Source: Candidatus Enterococcus leclercqii (GTDB lineage Bacteria; Bacillota; Bacilli; Lactobacillales; Enterococcaceae). Taken from it: DNA of 64,000 bases. The DNA is taken from contig NZ_MAEH01000016.1 of assembly GCF_009933135.1 (NCBI RefSeq), forward strand, positions 62,001 to 126,000, written 5' to 3'. The notes beneath the pieces were generated by a model. It saw only the letters and a list, made by a program, of their open reading frames with translations. It did not search any database and was not told the DNA's origin. Shown here piece after piece: positions 32,634-42,112 of this stretch. How positions within the stretch are numbered: the first letter of the stretch is position 1; every line of letters starts with the position of its first letter. The translations under genes were made by a program, and so were the position numbers.

Positions 32634-34150
32634 ACGTCCTCCTCACATTCATCCGCAGTTTTCAAATAGATAACTTCTGTCGCTACCTGCTCTAAAAACA
32701 CCTCATCATGCTCGACAAGTAGCATCGTCGGCTGTGTCGTTTTGATCATTTCTTCCAACTGTTCTTGATTAAAAATATCCAAATAATTTAATGGTTCGTC
32801 CCAGATGAAAAGTTCCGCTGGAGTTGCCAGCGACTTAGCCAACTCCACTCTTTTTCGTTGCCCCATACTCATCTCCTGAATTCGATTTTGAAACACACTT
32901 CGTTCAAAACCCAACTTTTTCAAATTGTTCAACAAATCCTGATAGCTGAGTTGATGGCTTTCAGCAAATTCTGGCAACGTGCCACTGTTGTCCTCATAAT
33001 TTTGTCTGACATAGCTGATTGCTAATTGTTGAGGCCTTATGATTTCGCCAGTAGCTTTTCCAGTAAATTCTCCTCTAAGCCAGCGGATGATGGAAGATTT
33101 ACCGGAACCATTTGCGCCTTGGATGGCTAAGCGCTGCCCTTGATATAACTCAAAAGAAATCGGTGCAAACAACGGCTTTTCCTCGTAAGAAAGCTGCAGG
33201 TCAGTTACTTTCAGCAACAAGTCATGGTGGGTAGGTTGATAGTTAATCTTTAGTGGATCGATGTATTCAATATCTTTCAGCAGCTCTTCTTTCTCTGAAA
33301 TTTGATGTTCCATCCGCCGCTCAAGATTCTTCGCTTTTTTCATCACGCGAGCAGCTCGCGCACCGATAAAACCGGTGTCGCCAATTCCACCGCTGCCTTT
33401 CACATTCGCCTTGCCATATTTGTCCTTCTCTCGACCTCGGGACCATTCCGCTTTATCCGCAGCTGTCTGTTTCAAACGGCCAATTTCTTTTTTCAATTTT
33501 TGGTTTTGGTCCTGTTCAAAGCGATCTCGCAGCTGCTTTTGATCTTCATAAACCGAAAAGTTCCCCTGATATAGCAGCAAACGACTCTTCTCAATGGCTA
33601 GGATATGATCCACTACCTCATCAACAAAGCCCCGATCATGGCTCACCAGAATAAATCCTTGTTTTTTTTGCTTTAGATAATCGGCTACTTGTTTTCGAGC
33701 TTCAATGTCCAAGTGATTGGTTGGCTCATCAATCAGTGGGAAATTCACCTCATCCACAAATAACAGCGCCAACAGCACCTTTGTCTGTTCCCCACCGGAT
33801 AGTGTCGCAAATTCTCGCCACAAAATATCCGGATCTACTTTTAACAGATTCAGTTCCCGTTGAATCTGCCAATCCTCAAAATCCGCTAACTCTTGTAACA
33901 GATAATAAGTCAGCTGCGCCTTATTTTTTACCGGTTGGGGAAAATAAGTGAAGCTCAGCTGATGGCGGATTGTGCCGCTATAAGGCAGTTTATCTTGTAA
34001 GATATTCAGCAGCGTGGTTTTTCCCCGGCCATTACGTCCAACCAACCCCAGCTTCCAGTCTGACTGGATTACTAATTGTGCATCATCAAAAATATTTTGC
34101 CCTTGATTGTCGTAGCCAAATGTCAGATGTTTGATTTCAATCGTCGACAT
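32630..34150 (-). CDS. lsa-like: Lsa-type ABC-F ribosomal protection protein
   Basis: 506 residues from ATG 34150 (GAGGTG upstream). Two ABC domains and no membrane helix. Walker A GRNGRGKTT and GANGSGKSS; signatures LSGGEQTKV and MSMGQRKRV; Walker B PLIDEPTNHLD and LFIWDEPLNYLD. The interdomain linker GSGGIGDTGFIGARAARVMK strongly recalls Lsa(A) of E. faecalis. Lsa proteins displace lincosamides, streptogramin A and pleuromutilins from the ribosome. The substrate range here is inferred from family. A terminator-like hairpin in its leader suggests attenuation control. Confidence 0.88.
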   Translation of the reverse strand: MSTIEIKHLTFGYDNQGQNIFDDAQLVIQSDWKLGLVGRNGRGKTTLLNILQDKLPYSGTIRHQLSFTYFPQPVKNKAQLTYYLLQELADFEDWQIQRELNLLKVDPDILWREFATLSGGEQTKVLLALLFVDEVNFPLIDEPTNHLDIEARKQVADYLKQKKQGFILVSHDRGFVDEVVDHILAIEKSRLLLYQGNFSVYEDQKQLRDRFEQDQNQKLKKEIGRLKQTAADKAEWSRGREKDKYGKANVKGSGGIGDTGFIGARAARVMKKAKNLERRMEHQISEKEELLKDIEYIDPLKINYQPTHHDLLLKVTDLQLSYEEKPLFAPISFELYQGQRLAIQGANGSGKSSIIRWLRGEFTGKATGEIIRPQQLAISYVRQNYEDNSGTLPEFAESHQLSYQDLLNNLKKLGFERSVFQNRIQEMSMGQRKRVELAKSLATPAELFIWDEPLNYLDIFNQEQLEEMIKTTQPTMLLVEHDEVFLEQVATEVIYLKTADECEEDV

Positions 34151-34474
34151 CGTATCACCTCTTTTAACGTGTATCTTCTTTAATGCACCACGAGACCTTT
34201 TGACGATTCCAGCGTCGAAAAAGGCCCTTCCTATTTTCAGGAAAGGCCGGCACAACTATTTTGCCCACAAAAAAAGCAAAAAAGACCTGCCGTAAAAACA
34301 CTGCCAATCCCGAAAATCTGCACACTGAGTCCTTGATCTTACAAGTGTTCAGTCTTAATGCAGCTTCAACAGATTGGTCAGTTTTTCAACGGAAGATCCC
34401 TCATTTCGAATTTATTGTAATCAGATTAGCACGCAACAACACATTTGACAACCCCCAAGCACCATCCACCAACT
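34151..34474 (-). promoter_or_regulatory. Leader of the ABC-F gene with terminator-like hairpin
   Basis: Arms GGCCCTTCC (34223-34231) and GGAAAGGCC (34240-34248) form a stem followed on the minus strand by TTTTT, 67 bases before the ABC-F start. No promoter is evident between it and the gene. Candidate promoters lie upstream at about 34415-34450 (TTGCGT, 16-bp spacer, TAAATT). It may be an attenuator, or simply the terminator of the upstream gene. Confidence 0.5.
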
Positions 34475-35092
34475 TTATCGATACGGTAGCAGACAATATT
34501 CGCCATCTTTCAAACGAAATAGTTGCAGGTTATGGGCCTTTTCAAACTTCGATAGACGTTTCTCGATATTATCGCCAAAAAGGTCATCACGATCGTAATG
34601 GGGGAAGACTGCTGTATCTATTAATTTCAAACCAGTAAAATCTGTCAATTGTGGATGATTCATTTTCGGAGTAAATTCCTCGACAACAGCAATAGTCGGG
34701 CCTAATACCATCGCTCCAGCACTGGTTCCAATTAAAAATGCCTCTTGCTCTTTCAATTTTCTAAAAGCAAAATCCCCTTTTGCTTTACGAATTTCTGCCA
34801 ACAGCTCGTAAGGATTGCCGCCATTCAAATACACTACCTGCGCCCCTGATAATATTGCCAGCGGATCATTAGCAAAATCAAATAAGGTGACCTGCCCTCG
34901 CAAAAAGCCCATCTTCAAAAATTGATTTATTGTCTTCTTGACATAGCAATTATTACCTCGCTCCTTAGCAGCCGTTGTCACGATACACACGTTCAATTCG
35001 GCAGGATATCTTTGGTGAATAGCTAACTCCTCCAAAAAAACGTTGACAACAGCTTTCGTAGAAAATCCCGTTGCTGTCAGCAGTATCGGCAT
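34475..35092 (-). CDS. Peptidase E-like (S51 family) protein
   Basis: 205 residues from ATG 35092 (AAAAGGGG upstream). The glutaminase-like fold carries VYLNGGNPYELLAEI and the nucleophile elbow IGTSAGAMVLGP with the catalytic Ser of family S51, plus a late FPHYDRDD containing His. Peptidase E cleaves Asp-X dipeptides, but Lactobacillales homologues are poorly studied. The small membrane protein gene lies 25 bases upstream. Confidence 0.8.
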   Translation of the reverse strand: MPILLTATGFSTKAVVNVFLEELAIHQRYPAELNVCIVTTAAKERGNNCYVKKTINQFLKMGFLRGQVTLFDFANDPLAILSGAQVVYLNGGNPYELLAEIRKAKGDFAFRKLKEQEAFLIGTSAGAMVLGPTIAVVEEFTPKMNHPQLTDFTGLKLIDTAVFPHYDRDDLFGDNIEKRLSKFEKAHNLQLFRLKDGEYCLLPYR

Positions 35093-35117
35093 GGTATCCA
35101 CCCCTTTTAATAAAAGC

Positions 35118-35390
35118 TTAGTGGCTAGGTCCTTGGTTCAGCGAATGGGCTTTAGCTTGTTTTTGGCCTTTGCCTTTGTCTTTTTCTTTTCCCGCTAAAT
35201 AATAGCGCCATGCCAGTTGGATAAACAAAATCAATACCCCACCGATTCCCAACACTGCATAGGCCAACATTCGGGAAGTTTGGCTGCTTCTTGTGGCCGT
35301 CTCGGCAAAGTCCCATTCACTTACAAAAAATCCCAGTGCCAAAAACAGTACACACCAATAAATATTTGCTAATCGCCAGAATTTCATCAT
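35118..35390 (-). CDS. Small membrane protein, unknown function
   Basis: 90 residues starting MMKFWRLANIYWCVLFLALG at 35390, with GGAG upstream; the open frame to 35456 has no such site. Two hydrophobic helices (about 8-27 and 42-65), then a very basic tail (AGKEKDKGKGQKQAKAHS). An extended -10 (TG-c-TATAAT) is near the minus strand of 35443-35452. Function unknown. Confidence 0.6.
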   Translation of the reverse strand: MMKFWRLANIYWCVLFLALGFFVSEWDFAETATRSSQTSRMLAYAVLGIGGVLILFIQLAWRYYLAGKEKDKGKGQKQAKAHSLNQGPSH

Positions 35391-35625
35391 CAACACTCCA
35401 CTGGCAAGCGCATACAAAATTGCCCGCCATTTTCTTATAAATAAATTATAGCACATTCATTTTACAATCAGTTTCTCATTTTACGAAATAGAGATGTTTT
35501 TACTAAAATATTTTTCGGAGAGAATGGTCAATCACCCTCACAAGTATAATGTACAGCGAATTATCTCTAGATTTCACAAGCTGAAAATAACCGTTGCAAA
35601 AAGCATCCAGATTCTCTTCAGGAAA

Positions 35626-35943
35626 AGGAAATGTGACAATAGTTGAGTCACCGTCCTACGAACCGAACAATACCAAACGGGAGCCCCCAAAAGCCGAGTA
35701 TCTTCCATTAAAATCATTGGAAGATACTCGGCTTTTCATTGCTAAAAATTTCAAAGGCCGACTTTCCTTGATTTCATCAAGGGAAGTCAGCCTAATTCAC
35801 TTCTCTTTACACGTATGATCATGTTCTCTCTTCTAACTAAGACATCAAGGTAGTCACAAAATTTCCTCATCCGTATACTTTTTATTAATTGTGATTAAAC
35901 ATCCGCTATTTAGCACTTGGAAATTACTTATTTCACATTTCCT
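35626..35943. repeat. Dispersed MITE-like element, copy 2 (318 bp, perfect inverted ends)
   Basis: The element is bounded by AGGAAATGTGA (35626-35636) and its exact complement (35933-35943). The hairpin at 35689-35736 has arms starting AAAAGCCGAGTATC. It shares long flanking stretches with copies 3-6, for example ATTTAGCACTTGGAAATTAC near 35919 and GAGTCACCGTCCT near 35645. No coding frame. Confidence 0.78.
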
Positions 35944-35953
35944 CTTTTTTCTC

Positions 35954-38900
35954 TTAATTGTTCTTTTTACGATAGAAAAGATAAAGAGCGGCTGCTAAAA
36001 AGCCGATACCGCTAAGTGAGAGATACCATGTGGAGCCTTCACCGGTTTTCGGATAGGGCTTATCGCTTGTTGAAGAATCGCTGTTTCTTCCGGTTGTTTT
36101 TTCAGTCGTATCTGAAGAAGATGACGACGTTTTTTTAACGTTAACCATGTGCAGCTGCAGCACCTGTGTCTCATTGGCTTTCTTGATGGTAAATTCCAAA
36201 GGTGTTGGATCCAGCTGATACTCAGGTAATGTCTCTTTCTCAATCAGTCGATAGCTGCCAAAAGGAAGTCCTTTTATAAAAATACGACCATTGTTATCCG
36301 TTTTGTAAGTAGCCATTTGAGTACCATCACTTTTTTCCAAAGAGAAAACAACACCGGCCATCACTTTCCCTGTGTCTTTGTCTCTTTTTTCAAGGGCGAT
36401 TTGCCCCGTGGCGGTGGTCTTCTTGTGATTGATCACAGTTATGGTTTCTTCATCAGTTTCTTTGTTGCTGACATACAAATGATACAGCTTTCCATCAGGC
36501 TGGTAGCCGTTTGGTGCTTTGGTTTCAATAACATCATATTTACCAAATGGCAGGTTTTCAAAATAGGCCTCTCCCTGATCGTTTGTTACCGATTTTTGGA
36601 TAAATTTTTGTTCATGATCGTTGCGAATAGCAAATTCGGCACCTGCTAAAGGTACGCCGTTTTCATCAAGTTTAATAATCTTTCCACTGCCCAGTTGCGT
36701 TGCTGTTTTAACATTGACCCACTTTTCTATGGTTACTGGTTTTTCCTCATCGTAACCGACGCTGACTTTCTTCACCAGATTAGTGGTACTATAGCCAGCC
36801 GGCGCTTGCAATTCACGAACTTCATAAATGCCTTGAGTCAGGTCATCAAAACGAACTTTTCCTGCAGCGTCGGTTTCTTTTTCAATATATTCTTTTTGTC
36901 CCAGCATACGTAGACCAAAAAGGGCCCCACTCAAGGCAGCACCACTGTCTTGATCGGTCTTTTCGATTTCCAGTGCCCCTTTTTGTACTGCTCCTTTTTG
37001 ATTGCTCCAATTTCCTAAATTGATATCTTGACCAGTTTCGCTGACTTTCACCACTATGGGTCTTGGTGTCAACTCGTAACCTGCCAATGTTTTTAATTCT
37101 GCGACAGTATAAAAAGCCCCGACATTTAGATCAGAAAATTTGACGATACCATTGCTGTCTGTTTTTTTCGTGACAAATTCATGCTGACCAAATTCTCTAA
37201 CGCCAAATTCCACACCGGCTAAGGGTTCTCCAGTTTCGCCATCAATTTTGGTTAGTTGGATCGTTCCTTTTTTGGTTTCCTGTGGTTGATTGGTAACTTC
37301 GACAACTTTTCTTTCTCCTTGCTCGCCTACATAGATAATTTGAGTATGGGGATCGAGTTGGTAGCCATCCGGTGCTTCTAATTCGACCACCTCATAGTAG
37401 CCCGCATCAAGCCCGGCAAATTGGGCATTGCCCTCTGCGTCTGTTTTTACTTTGACAAATTCGTGTTCTCGTAAGCCCCGCAAACCAAAAACTGCACCAG
37501 CTAAATCATTGTGGCTATTGGCATCACTTTTATGGATAGTAATTGCCACTTTTTCAACTGCTTTTTGCTGATTTTCTAAGGTTATACTAAAGGAGGGAGC
37601 GTCTGCATCAATCGTTACTTCATGGATTTCGCTGGATAACTCGTAGCCAGTGGGCGCTTTCGTTTCAATAATCTCATACTCTCCATAATCAAGGTCGCTA
37701 AAAGTTAAATTCCCTTTAGTATCCGTTACTTGTACGGCGATAAAGTTGGTTTCTCCCTTGGCACGAATACCGAATTCGGCACCAGCCAATGCGTCCTTTG
37801 TCTCACTGTCTTCTTTGTACAAGTGCACTTCGCCATCTTTTTCTTGATCGATTTCTGGTAGCCATGGATTGTAGAAATTGTGGATTTCCATGCCGTCTCG
37901 TTGGTGGAGATTTTTAACGAAAACATAGCCATTAATGCTTCCTGAATGGTAAACAACAGTTGCCTGTGGTGCGATAACACTGCCAATGGTAAAGCTATGG
38001 TAATAGTTTTTTCCATTGTCTTTTCCGTAATTATCGGCGCCATTTTCATTGATTCCAGGTAATGAAGTATCCGGATAGCTGCCGTCATCTTCGACATAGT
38101 TGGTGATACTTTGCGCATTTGGTAAGTAAAAAGAAACTTTGCTTGCCAATTGGCTATAAGTACCGGCATCCTGTTGGACAGCTCCGGCGATACTAGTACC
38201 ATTCATGACGATTTTTGTTGCATTGGAATTAACGATAATCTGCTTGTAGCGATCCCCTTGCAAAAACTCTGCGGGAATCGGCAATGTCTTGATTTCTAGA
38301 GGATCTTGTTCATTGGCCAGCTTTAACACTAGCACTTTTGGATCATTGGTAGAGGCATATAGCTGGATGCCGTCTTTATCATAAACCTTTTCCCCTAATT
38401 CACTGGTCAAGTAATCGAGTTTTTTTACCATTTGATCTTCTTGTTCCTGTAATTTGGCAAAAGCACCATCAATGAGATTATCACTTGCTTTATAGGCGAT
38501 AGCAGAGAACCACTCGCCTAAATTTTTGTAAATCCAATCACTCATATTCATGCGCCCGACTAACCAACCTTGTGTCTTTCCGTTGGTGGTTCGGTTTTCT
38601 ACTACTGGTTTTACCCAGTCATTAGTGGCACGGTTGTCAATTTTTCCACCGATTAAGACGTTTACGTATTGGTCATCTCTAATGGGGTCCCCGATGGTTG
38701 TATTTACTTCTCGAAACGAAGCGCCGTAAGTAAAAGTTTGCAAATCATCGGGAAAAACACTATCTCCTTTAACAGCCAGCGCTCCTTCTGTATCGGCAAG
38801 GTTAGCAGAATGCTGCCCGGTTAGATACGCATTATAGTCCCAAAGATTCCCCAGCTTGTCGTCGTCTTCTGCCGGCAGCTCCAACACTGGATTTCCTTTG

Positions 38901-39433
38901 ACAGCTTTACTAGCTCTTTGCGGCACCACAGCTTTACTTGTCTCAGTGGCGGTACTTTCTGTGGTTGACACACTCGAAGTTGTCCCGCTAGTGTCCGTTC
39001 CAGTAGTTTTAGTCGTGGAAGCAGCAGACATTTTCGACTCTATTGTTGCTGTAGTCAGAGAAGCAACTGCTGCAATAGTCACAGTCACGGCCTTAGTCTC
39101 TTTTTTACCTGCGACATTTTGTATCGCTGTCACAGTGTATTTTCCGGCTTTCTTTGCTAGATACTGATAAGTTACAGTTCCCGCCTCAGCTTTCATTTTT
39201 TGTAAATCAAATCCGGTAGCAGGTGTTACTTCAACCGTCACCGCTTCAGGATCTGTAGCAGAAATCACTAGTTTTCCTTGGTCGGCTACGTTGGTTGGTA
39301 GCGGGTCAAAGGCCAGTTTTAACCCGACGTCTGCAGCCCACGCAGAACTGGAAAAAACAACAGATAAGAAAATGGGTAAGATAAGTGTTCCGGCAAAAAG
39401 AATTTTCCCTAACTTTCGAATCATTTTCTTCAT
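35954..39433 (-). CDS. Large LPXTG-type surface adhesin: choice-of-anchor A domain plus Cna-B repeats
   Basis: 1159 residues. Signal peptide about 1-33 (ending SSAWA). An Ig-like N-domain (35-120), Ser/Thr-rich linker (125-170), and a choice-of-anchor A domain (about 195-520; DYNAYLTGQHSANLADTEGA, VNVLIGGKID). Then six Cna-B/SpaA repeats (about 545-1095), each with an LAGAxF start and an ETKAPxGY-type E-box that could form isopeptide bonds. A Ser/Thr stalk and sorting signal YPKTGE with helix and YRKKNN tail end the protein. GGGGG precedes the ATG. Probably a wall-anchored stalked adhesin; the ligand is unknown. Flanked on both sides by MITE-like repeats. Confidence 0.88.
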   Translation of the reverse strand: MKKMIRKLGKILFAGTLILPIFLSVVFSSSAWAADVGLKLAFDPLPTNVADQGKLVISATDPEAVTVEVTPATGFDLQKMKAEAGTVTYQYLAKKAGKYTVTAIQNVAGKKETKAVTVTIAAVASLTTATIESKMSAASTTKTTGTDTSGTTSSVSTTESTATETSKAVVPQRASKAVKGNPVLELPAEDDDKLGNLWDYNAYLTGQHSANLADTEGALAVKGDSVFPDDLQTFTYGASFREVNTTIGDPIRDDQYVNVLIGGKIDNRATNDWVKPVVENRTTNGKTQGWLVGRMNMSDWIYKNLGEWFSAIAYKASDNLIDGAFAKLQEQEDQMVKKLDYLTSELGEKVYDKDGIQLYASTNDPKVLVLKLANEQDPLEIKTLPIPAEFLQGDRYKQIIVNSNATKIVMNGTSIAGAVQQDAGTYSQLASKVSFYLPNAQSITNYVEDDGSYPDTSLPGINENGADNYGKDNGKNYYHSFTIGSVIAPQATVVYHSGSINGYVFVKNLHQRDGMEIHNFYNPWLPEIDQEKDGEVHLYKEDSETKDALAGAEFGIRAKGETNFIAVQVTDTKGNLTFSDLDYGEYEIIETKAPTGYELSSEIHEVTIDADAPSFSITLENQQKAVEKVAITIHKSDANSHNDLAGAVFGLRGLREHEFVKVKTDAEGNAQFAGLDAGYYEVVELEAPDGYQLDPHTQIIYVGEQGERKVVEVTNQPQETKKGTIQLTKIDGETGEPLAGVEFGVREFGQHEFVTKKTDSNGIVKFSDLNVGAFYTVAELKTLAGYELTPRPIVVKVSETGQDINLGNWSNQKGAVQKGALEIEKTDQDSGAALSGALFGLRMLGQKEYIEKETDAAGKVRFDDLTQGIYEVRELQAPAGYSTTNLVKKVSVGYDEEKPVTIEKWVNVKTATQLGSGKIIKLDENGVPLAGAEFAIRNDHEQKFIQKSVTNDQGEAYFENLPFGKYDVIETKAPNGYQPDGKLYHLYVSNKETDEETITVINHKKTTATGQIALEKRDKDTGKVMAGVVFSLEKSDGTQMATYKTDNNGRIFIKGLPFGSYRLIEKETLPEYQLDPTPLEFTIKKANETQVLQLHMVNVKKTSSSSSDTTEKTTGRNSDSSTSDKPYPKTGEGSTWYLSLSGIGFLAAALYLFYRKKNN

Positions 39434-39612
39434 TATAAATCCCCCTTTAAAGCGAGCATATCATCAATAAAATGATCTTACAAACAAATGAAATCGGCCC
39501 AACTATGGCTGCCACTCCGTTTCAATTTTCAGGTTGTCCGTGGAATCTTTTCATCTCCAGATTAGAGATTGCAGTCAAGGCTGGACTAGCGTAAATTTGT
39601 TACATTAACAAC

Positions 39613-39812
39613 AAAGGGAATGTGATCTAAGCAATTTCCAAGCGCTAAACAGCGGATGTTTAACCACAATTAATAAAAAAGTATTTTGAAATTTTTAACA
39701 ATGAAAAAAGAAGTCACTTCCATTAAAAATAATGGAAGTGACTTCTCTTTTGCTTGCGTCTCACGTTTGGTATTGTTCGGTTCACAGGACAGTGACACAA
39801 CTATTGTCCCAG
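39613..39812. repeat. Dispersed element, copy 3 (about 200 bp, internally shortened)
   Basis: Begins GGAATGTGAT and ends CTATTGTCCCAGC. The hairpin has perfect 17-bp arms (39709-39725 and 39730-39746) with loop AAAA. It matches copy 4 on both sides of the hairpin but lacks about 80 bp of the middle. It lies between the ffh stop and the adhesin start, filling most of the 392-bp gap. Confidence 0.75.
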
Positions 39813-39825
39813 CCCCTGCCTTTGC

Positions 39826-41238
39826 TTATTTGCGTTTTTTCTTTTTCTTGTTCTTTTTCACCATGCGGTTCATGGCCATTTTACCCAGCTTGCCTTTAAC
39901 ACCAGTGCCAAACATTTGATCCATTCCTGCTGGCATACTCCCTTTAGACATTTGCTGCATCATTTTTTGGCTTTCTTTGAACTGCTTGATGAAACGATTG
40001 ACATCCACCACTGAGTTGCCTGAGCCGGCAGCAATCCGTCGGCGACGACTTGGATTCAACAGATCTGGATTTTCCCGCTCTGCTGTGGTCATGGACAACA
40101 CGATAGCTTTTTGTCGTGCCAGCAATTTCGGATCGACTTTGACATTCTCGATACCTGGAATCTGACTCATTCCCGGAATCATCTTGATCAAATCTTCCAG
40201 CGGGCCCATGTTTTGAACCTGATCCATCTGTTCGATAAAGTCATTGAAGTCAAAAGAGTTTTCCTTCATTTTGCGGGCCAGTTCTTCCGCTTGCTTTTCA
40301 TCGTATTCTTGTTGGGCTTTTTCGATCAGGGTCAGCATGTCCCCCATTCCCAAAATACGGCTGGCCATCCGGTCCGGGTGGAACACTTCCAGATCGGTGA
40401 GTTTTTCGCCGGTACCGGTAAATTTAATCGGCGCACCGGTGACTTGACGAATGGACAGAGCCGCACCGCCTCGGGTATCACCATCCAATTTGGTGATGAC
40501 AACCCCGGTAATCCCCAACTGCTGATTGAAGCTATCGGCTACATTGACCGCATCTTGACCGGTCATAGCATCAACTACCAACAAGATTTCATCCGGTTGA
40601 GCGATTTCTTTGATCTGCTTTAATTCATCCATCAAAGCTTCATCAATGTGCAGTCGTCCTGCCGTATCGATCAAGACATAGTCATTTTTCTTTTCTTGAG
40701 CCAAAGCCATCCCTTGGCGAACGATTTCTACCGGGTTGACCTCGGTTCCCATATCAAAGACGGGCACATCCAGTTGCTGGCCCAATACTTTTAATTGGTC
40801 AATGGCCGCCGGACGATATACGTCTCCTGCAATCATGAGCGGACGCGCATTTTCTGTCTTGATTAGCTGATTAGCCAATTTCCCGGCAAAGGTAGTTTTC
40901 CCGGCCCCTTGCAGCCCCACCATCATGATGACTGTCGGGATCTTCGGTGATTTATTCAGCGGAACTGTTTCTTCCCCTAATGTCTTGGTCAGCTCTTCAT
41001 TGACGATTTTGACAATCTGCTGTGCAGGGGACAAGCTGTCCAATACTTCCGAACCGACTGCCCGCTCCCGAACATTTTTAGTAAATTCTTTGACTACTTG
41101 TAAATTGACGTCGGCTTCCAACAATGCCAAGCGGATCTCCCGCATCATTTCCTTAACGTCAGCTTCACTTACTTTTCCTTTTTTACGTAAACGGCTCATG
41201 GCCGACTGTAAACGTTCTGTTAAACTCTCAAATGCCAT
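39826..41238 (-). CDS. ffh: Signal recognition particle protein Ffh
   Basis: 470 residues with N domain, G domain (GLQGAGKTT near 107-115, DTAGR, TKLDGDTRGGAAL) and a Met-rich M domain (QMDQVQNMGPLEDLIKMIPG) ending in a poly-Lys tail. It binds 4.5S RNA and signal peptides for co-translational targeting. It starts 15 bases after ylxM, forming the usual pair. The normal downstream partner rpsP is about 16 kb away here. Confidence 0.97.
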   Translation of the reverse strand: MAFESLTERLQSAMSRLRKKGKVSEADVKEMMREIRLALLEADVNLQVVKEFTKNVRERAVGSEVLDSLSPAQQIVKIVNEELTKTLGEETVPLNKSPKIPTVIMMVGLQGAGKTTFAGKLANQLIKTENARPLMIAGDVYRPAAIDQLKVLGQQLDVPVFDMGTEVNPVEIVRQGMALAQEKKNDYVLIDTAGRLHIDEALMDELKQIKEIAQPDEILLVVDAMTGQDAVNVADSFNQQLGITGVVITKLDGDTRGGAALSIRQVTGAPIKFTGTGEKLTDLEVFHPDRMASRILGMGDMLTLIEKAQQEYDEKQAEELARKMKENSFDFNDFIEQMDQVQNMGPLEDLIKMIPGMSQIPGIENVKVDPKLLARQKAIVLSMTTAERENPDLLNPSRRRRIAAGSGNSVVDVNRFIKQFKESQKMMQQMSKGSMPAGMDQMFGTGVKGKLGKMAMNRMVKKNKKKKKRK

Positions 41239-41253
41239 AGTGTGTTCATTCCT

Positions 41254-41592
41254 TTATTCGTCGATTTCCTGAATCTTTTCCACAAAGTTGGTCAAGGTCG
41301 CATCATTGGGATACTGCTCTTGCAAATAGCTGGACAGCTCCTCCAAGACTTCTCCTCGTACGATGTAATCTGAGAAGAGATGCAACTTGCGCTCATAGTC
41401 TTCCAGAATTTTTTCGGTCCTTTTAATATTATCATAAACCGCCTGCCGACTCACCTGAAATTCTTCCGCAATCTCACCTAATGAAAAATCATCGGCGTAA
41501 TACAGTTCCATATAGTTCATCTGTTTTTCCGTCAAGAGCGTGGAGTAAAACTCAAACAACGCGTTCATCCGGTTGGTTTTCTCAATTTCCAT
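41254..41592 (-). CDS. ylxM: YlxM-family putative SRP regulatory protein
   Basis: 112 residues: [40 protein letters not shown] and [20 protein letters not shown] form the sigma-like helix-turn-helix of the YlxM/UPF0122 family. In streptococci YlxM modulates SRP activity. AAGGAG precedes the ATG. First gene of ylxM-ffh, 55 bases after the DUF523 gene. Confidence 0.94.
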   Translation of the reverse strand: MEIEKTNRMNALFEFYSTLLTEKQMNYMELYYADDFSLGEIAEEFQVSRQAVYDNIKRTEKILEDYERKLHLFSDYIVRGEVLEELSSYLQEQYPNDATLTNFVEKIQEIDE

Positions 41593-41647
41593 TGCGCCAA
41601 CTCCTTAAGTGAATTCTTTGATACTTGCCGCTGTGCATTGGGAAGTC

Positions 41648-42112
41648 TCAGCTTTCTGTCAAAGCCTGCTGCCAATTTTCTTCTGAATAAACTTGCAGCC
41701 CATTTTGTTGAAACAATGCGGTGGCTACACCCACACCAGTGATCTTGGTTCCAGAAAAACTCCCATCATAGATCATCTGACTACCGCAAGAAGGGCTGCG
41801 TTCTTTTAAAATAAGTCGATTGATTCCCAGTTTTTGCAACTGAGCGAGTGCGTTGACGGCGCCAGCTTTGAAGGCTTCGGTGACATCCTTTCCCGCCGTA
41901 TCGACGACTTTAGCAGTTCCCTGCCAGACCGCAAAACCGTCCCCACCAATAATCTCTGCCGGCTGGCGAGGGGTGGACAAGCCGCCTAAAACCTCTGGAC
42001 AAATCAACAGGGCTTTTTGCTCTGACACCAATGCGGCCAACTCGCTGATTTTTTGTGTGCCACCGTCATAGCGACAACAGATTCCACCAAGACAGGCGCT
42101 GATTCCGATCAT
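41648..42112 (-). CDS. DUF523 family protein
   Basis: 154 residues. MIGISACLGGICCRYDGGTQ, ALLICPEVLGGLSTPRQPAE and LKERSPSCGSQMIYDGSFSG are the conserved DUF523 blocks, with clustered cysteines that may bind a metal or cluster. Function unknown. Transcribed toward ylxM, possibly as one unit. Confidence 0.88.
   Translation of the reverse strand: MIGISACLGGICCRYDGGTQKISELAALVSEQKALLICPEVLGGLSTPRQPAEIIGGDGFAVWQGTAKVVDTAGKDVTEAFKAGAVNALAQLQKLGINRLILKERSPSCGSQMIYDGSFSGTKITGVGVATALFQQNGLQVYSEENWQQALTES

Noticed and set aside
34261-34638. 125-aa plus-strand frame overlapping the peptidase E-like gene
   Set aside because: No ribosome-binding site; overlaps the 3' end of a recognisable gene on the other strand and its leader.
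40111-40623. 170-aa plus-strand frame inside ffh
   Set aside because: Shadow of the conserved Ffh coding sequence on the other strand.
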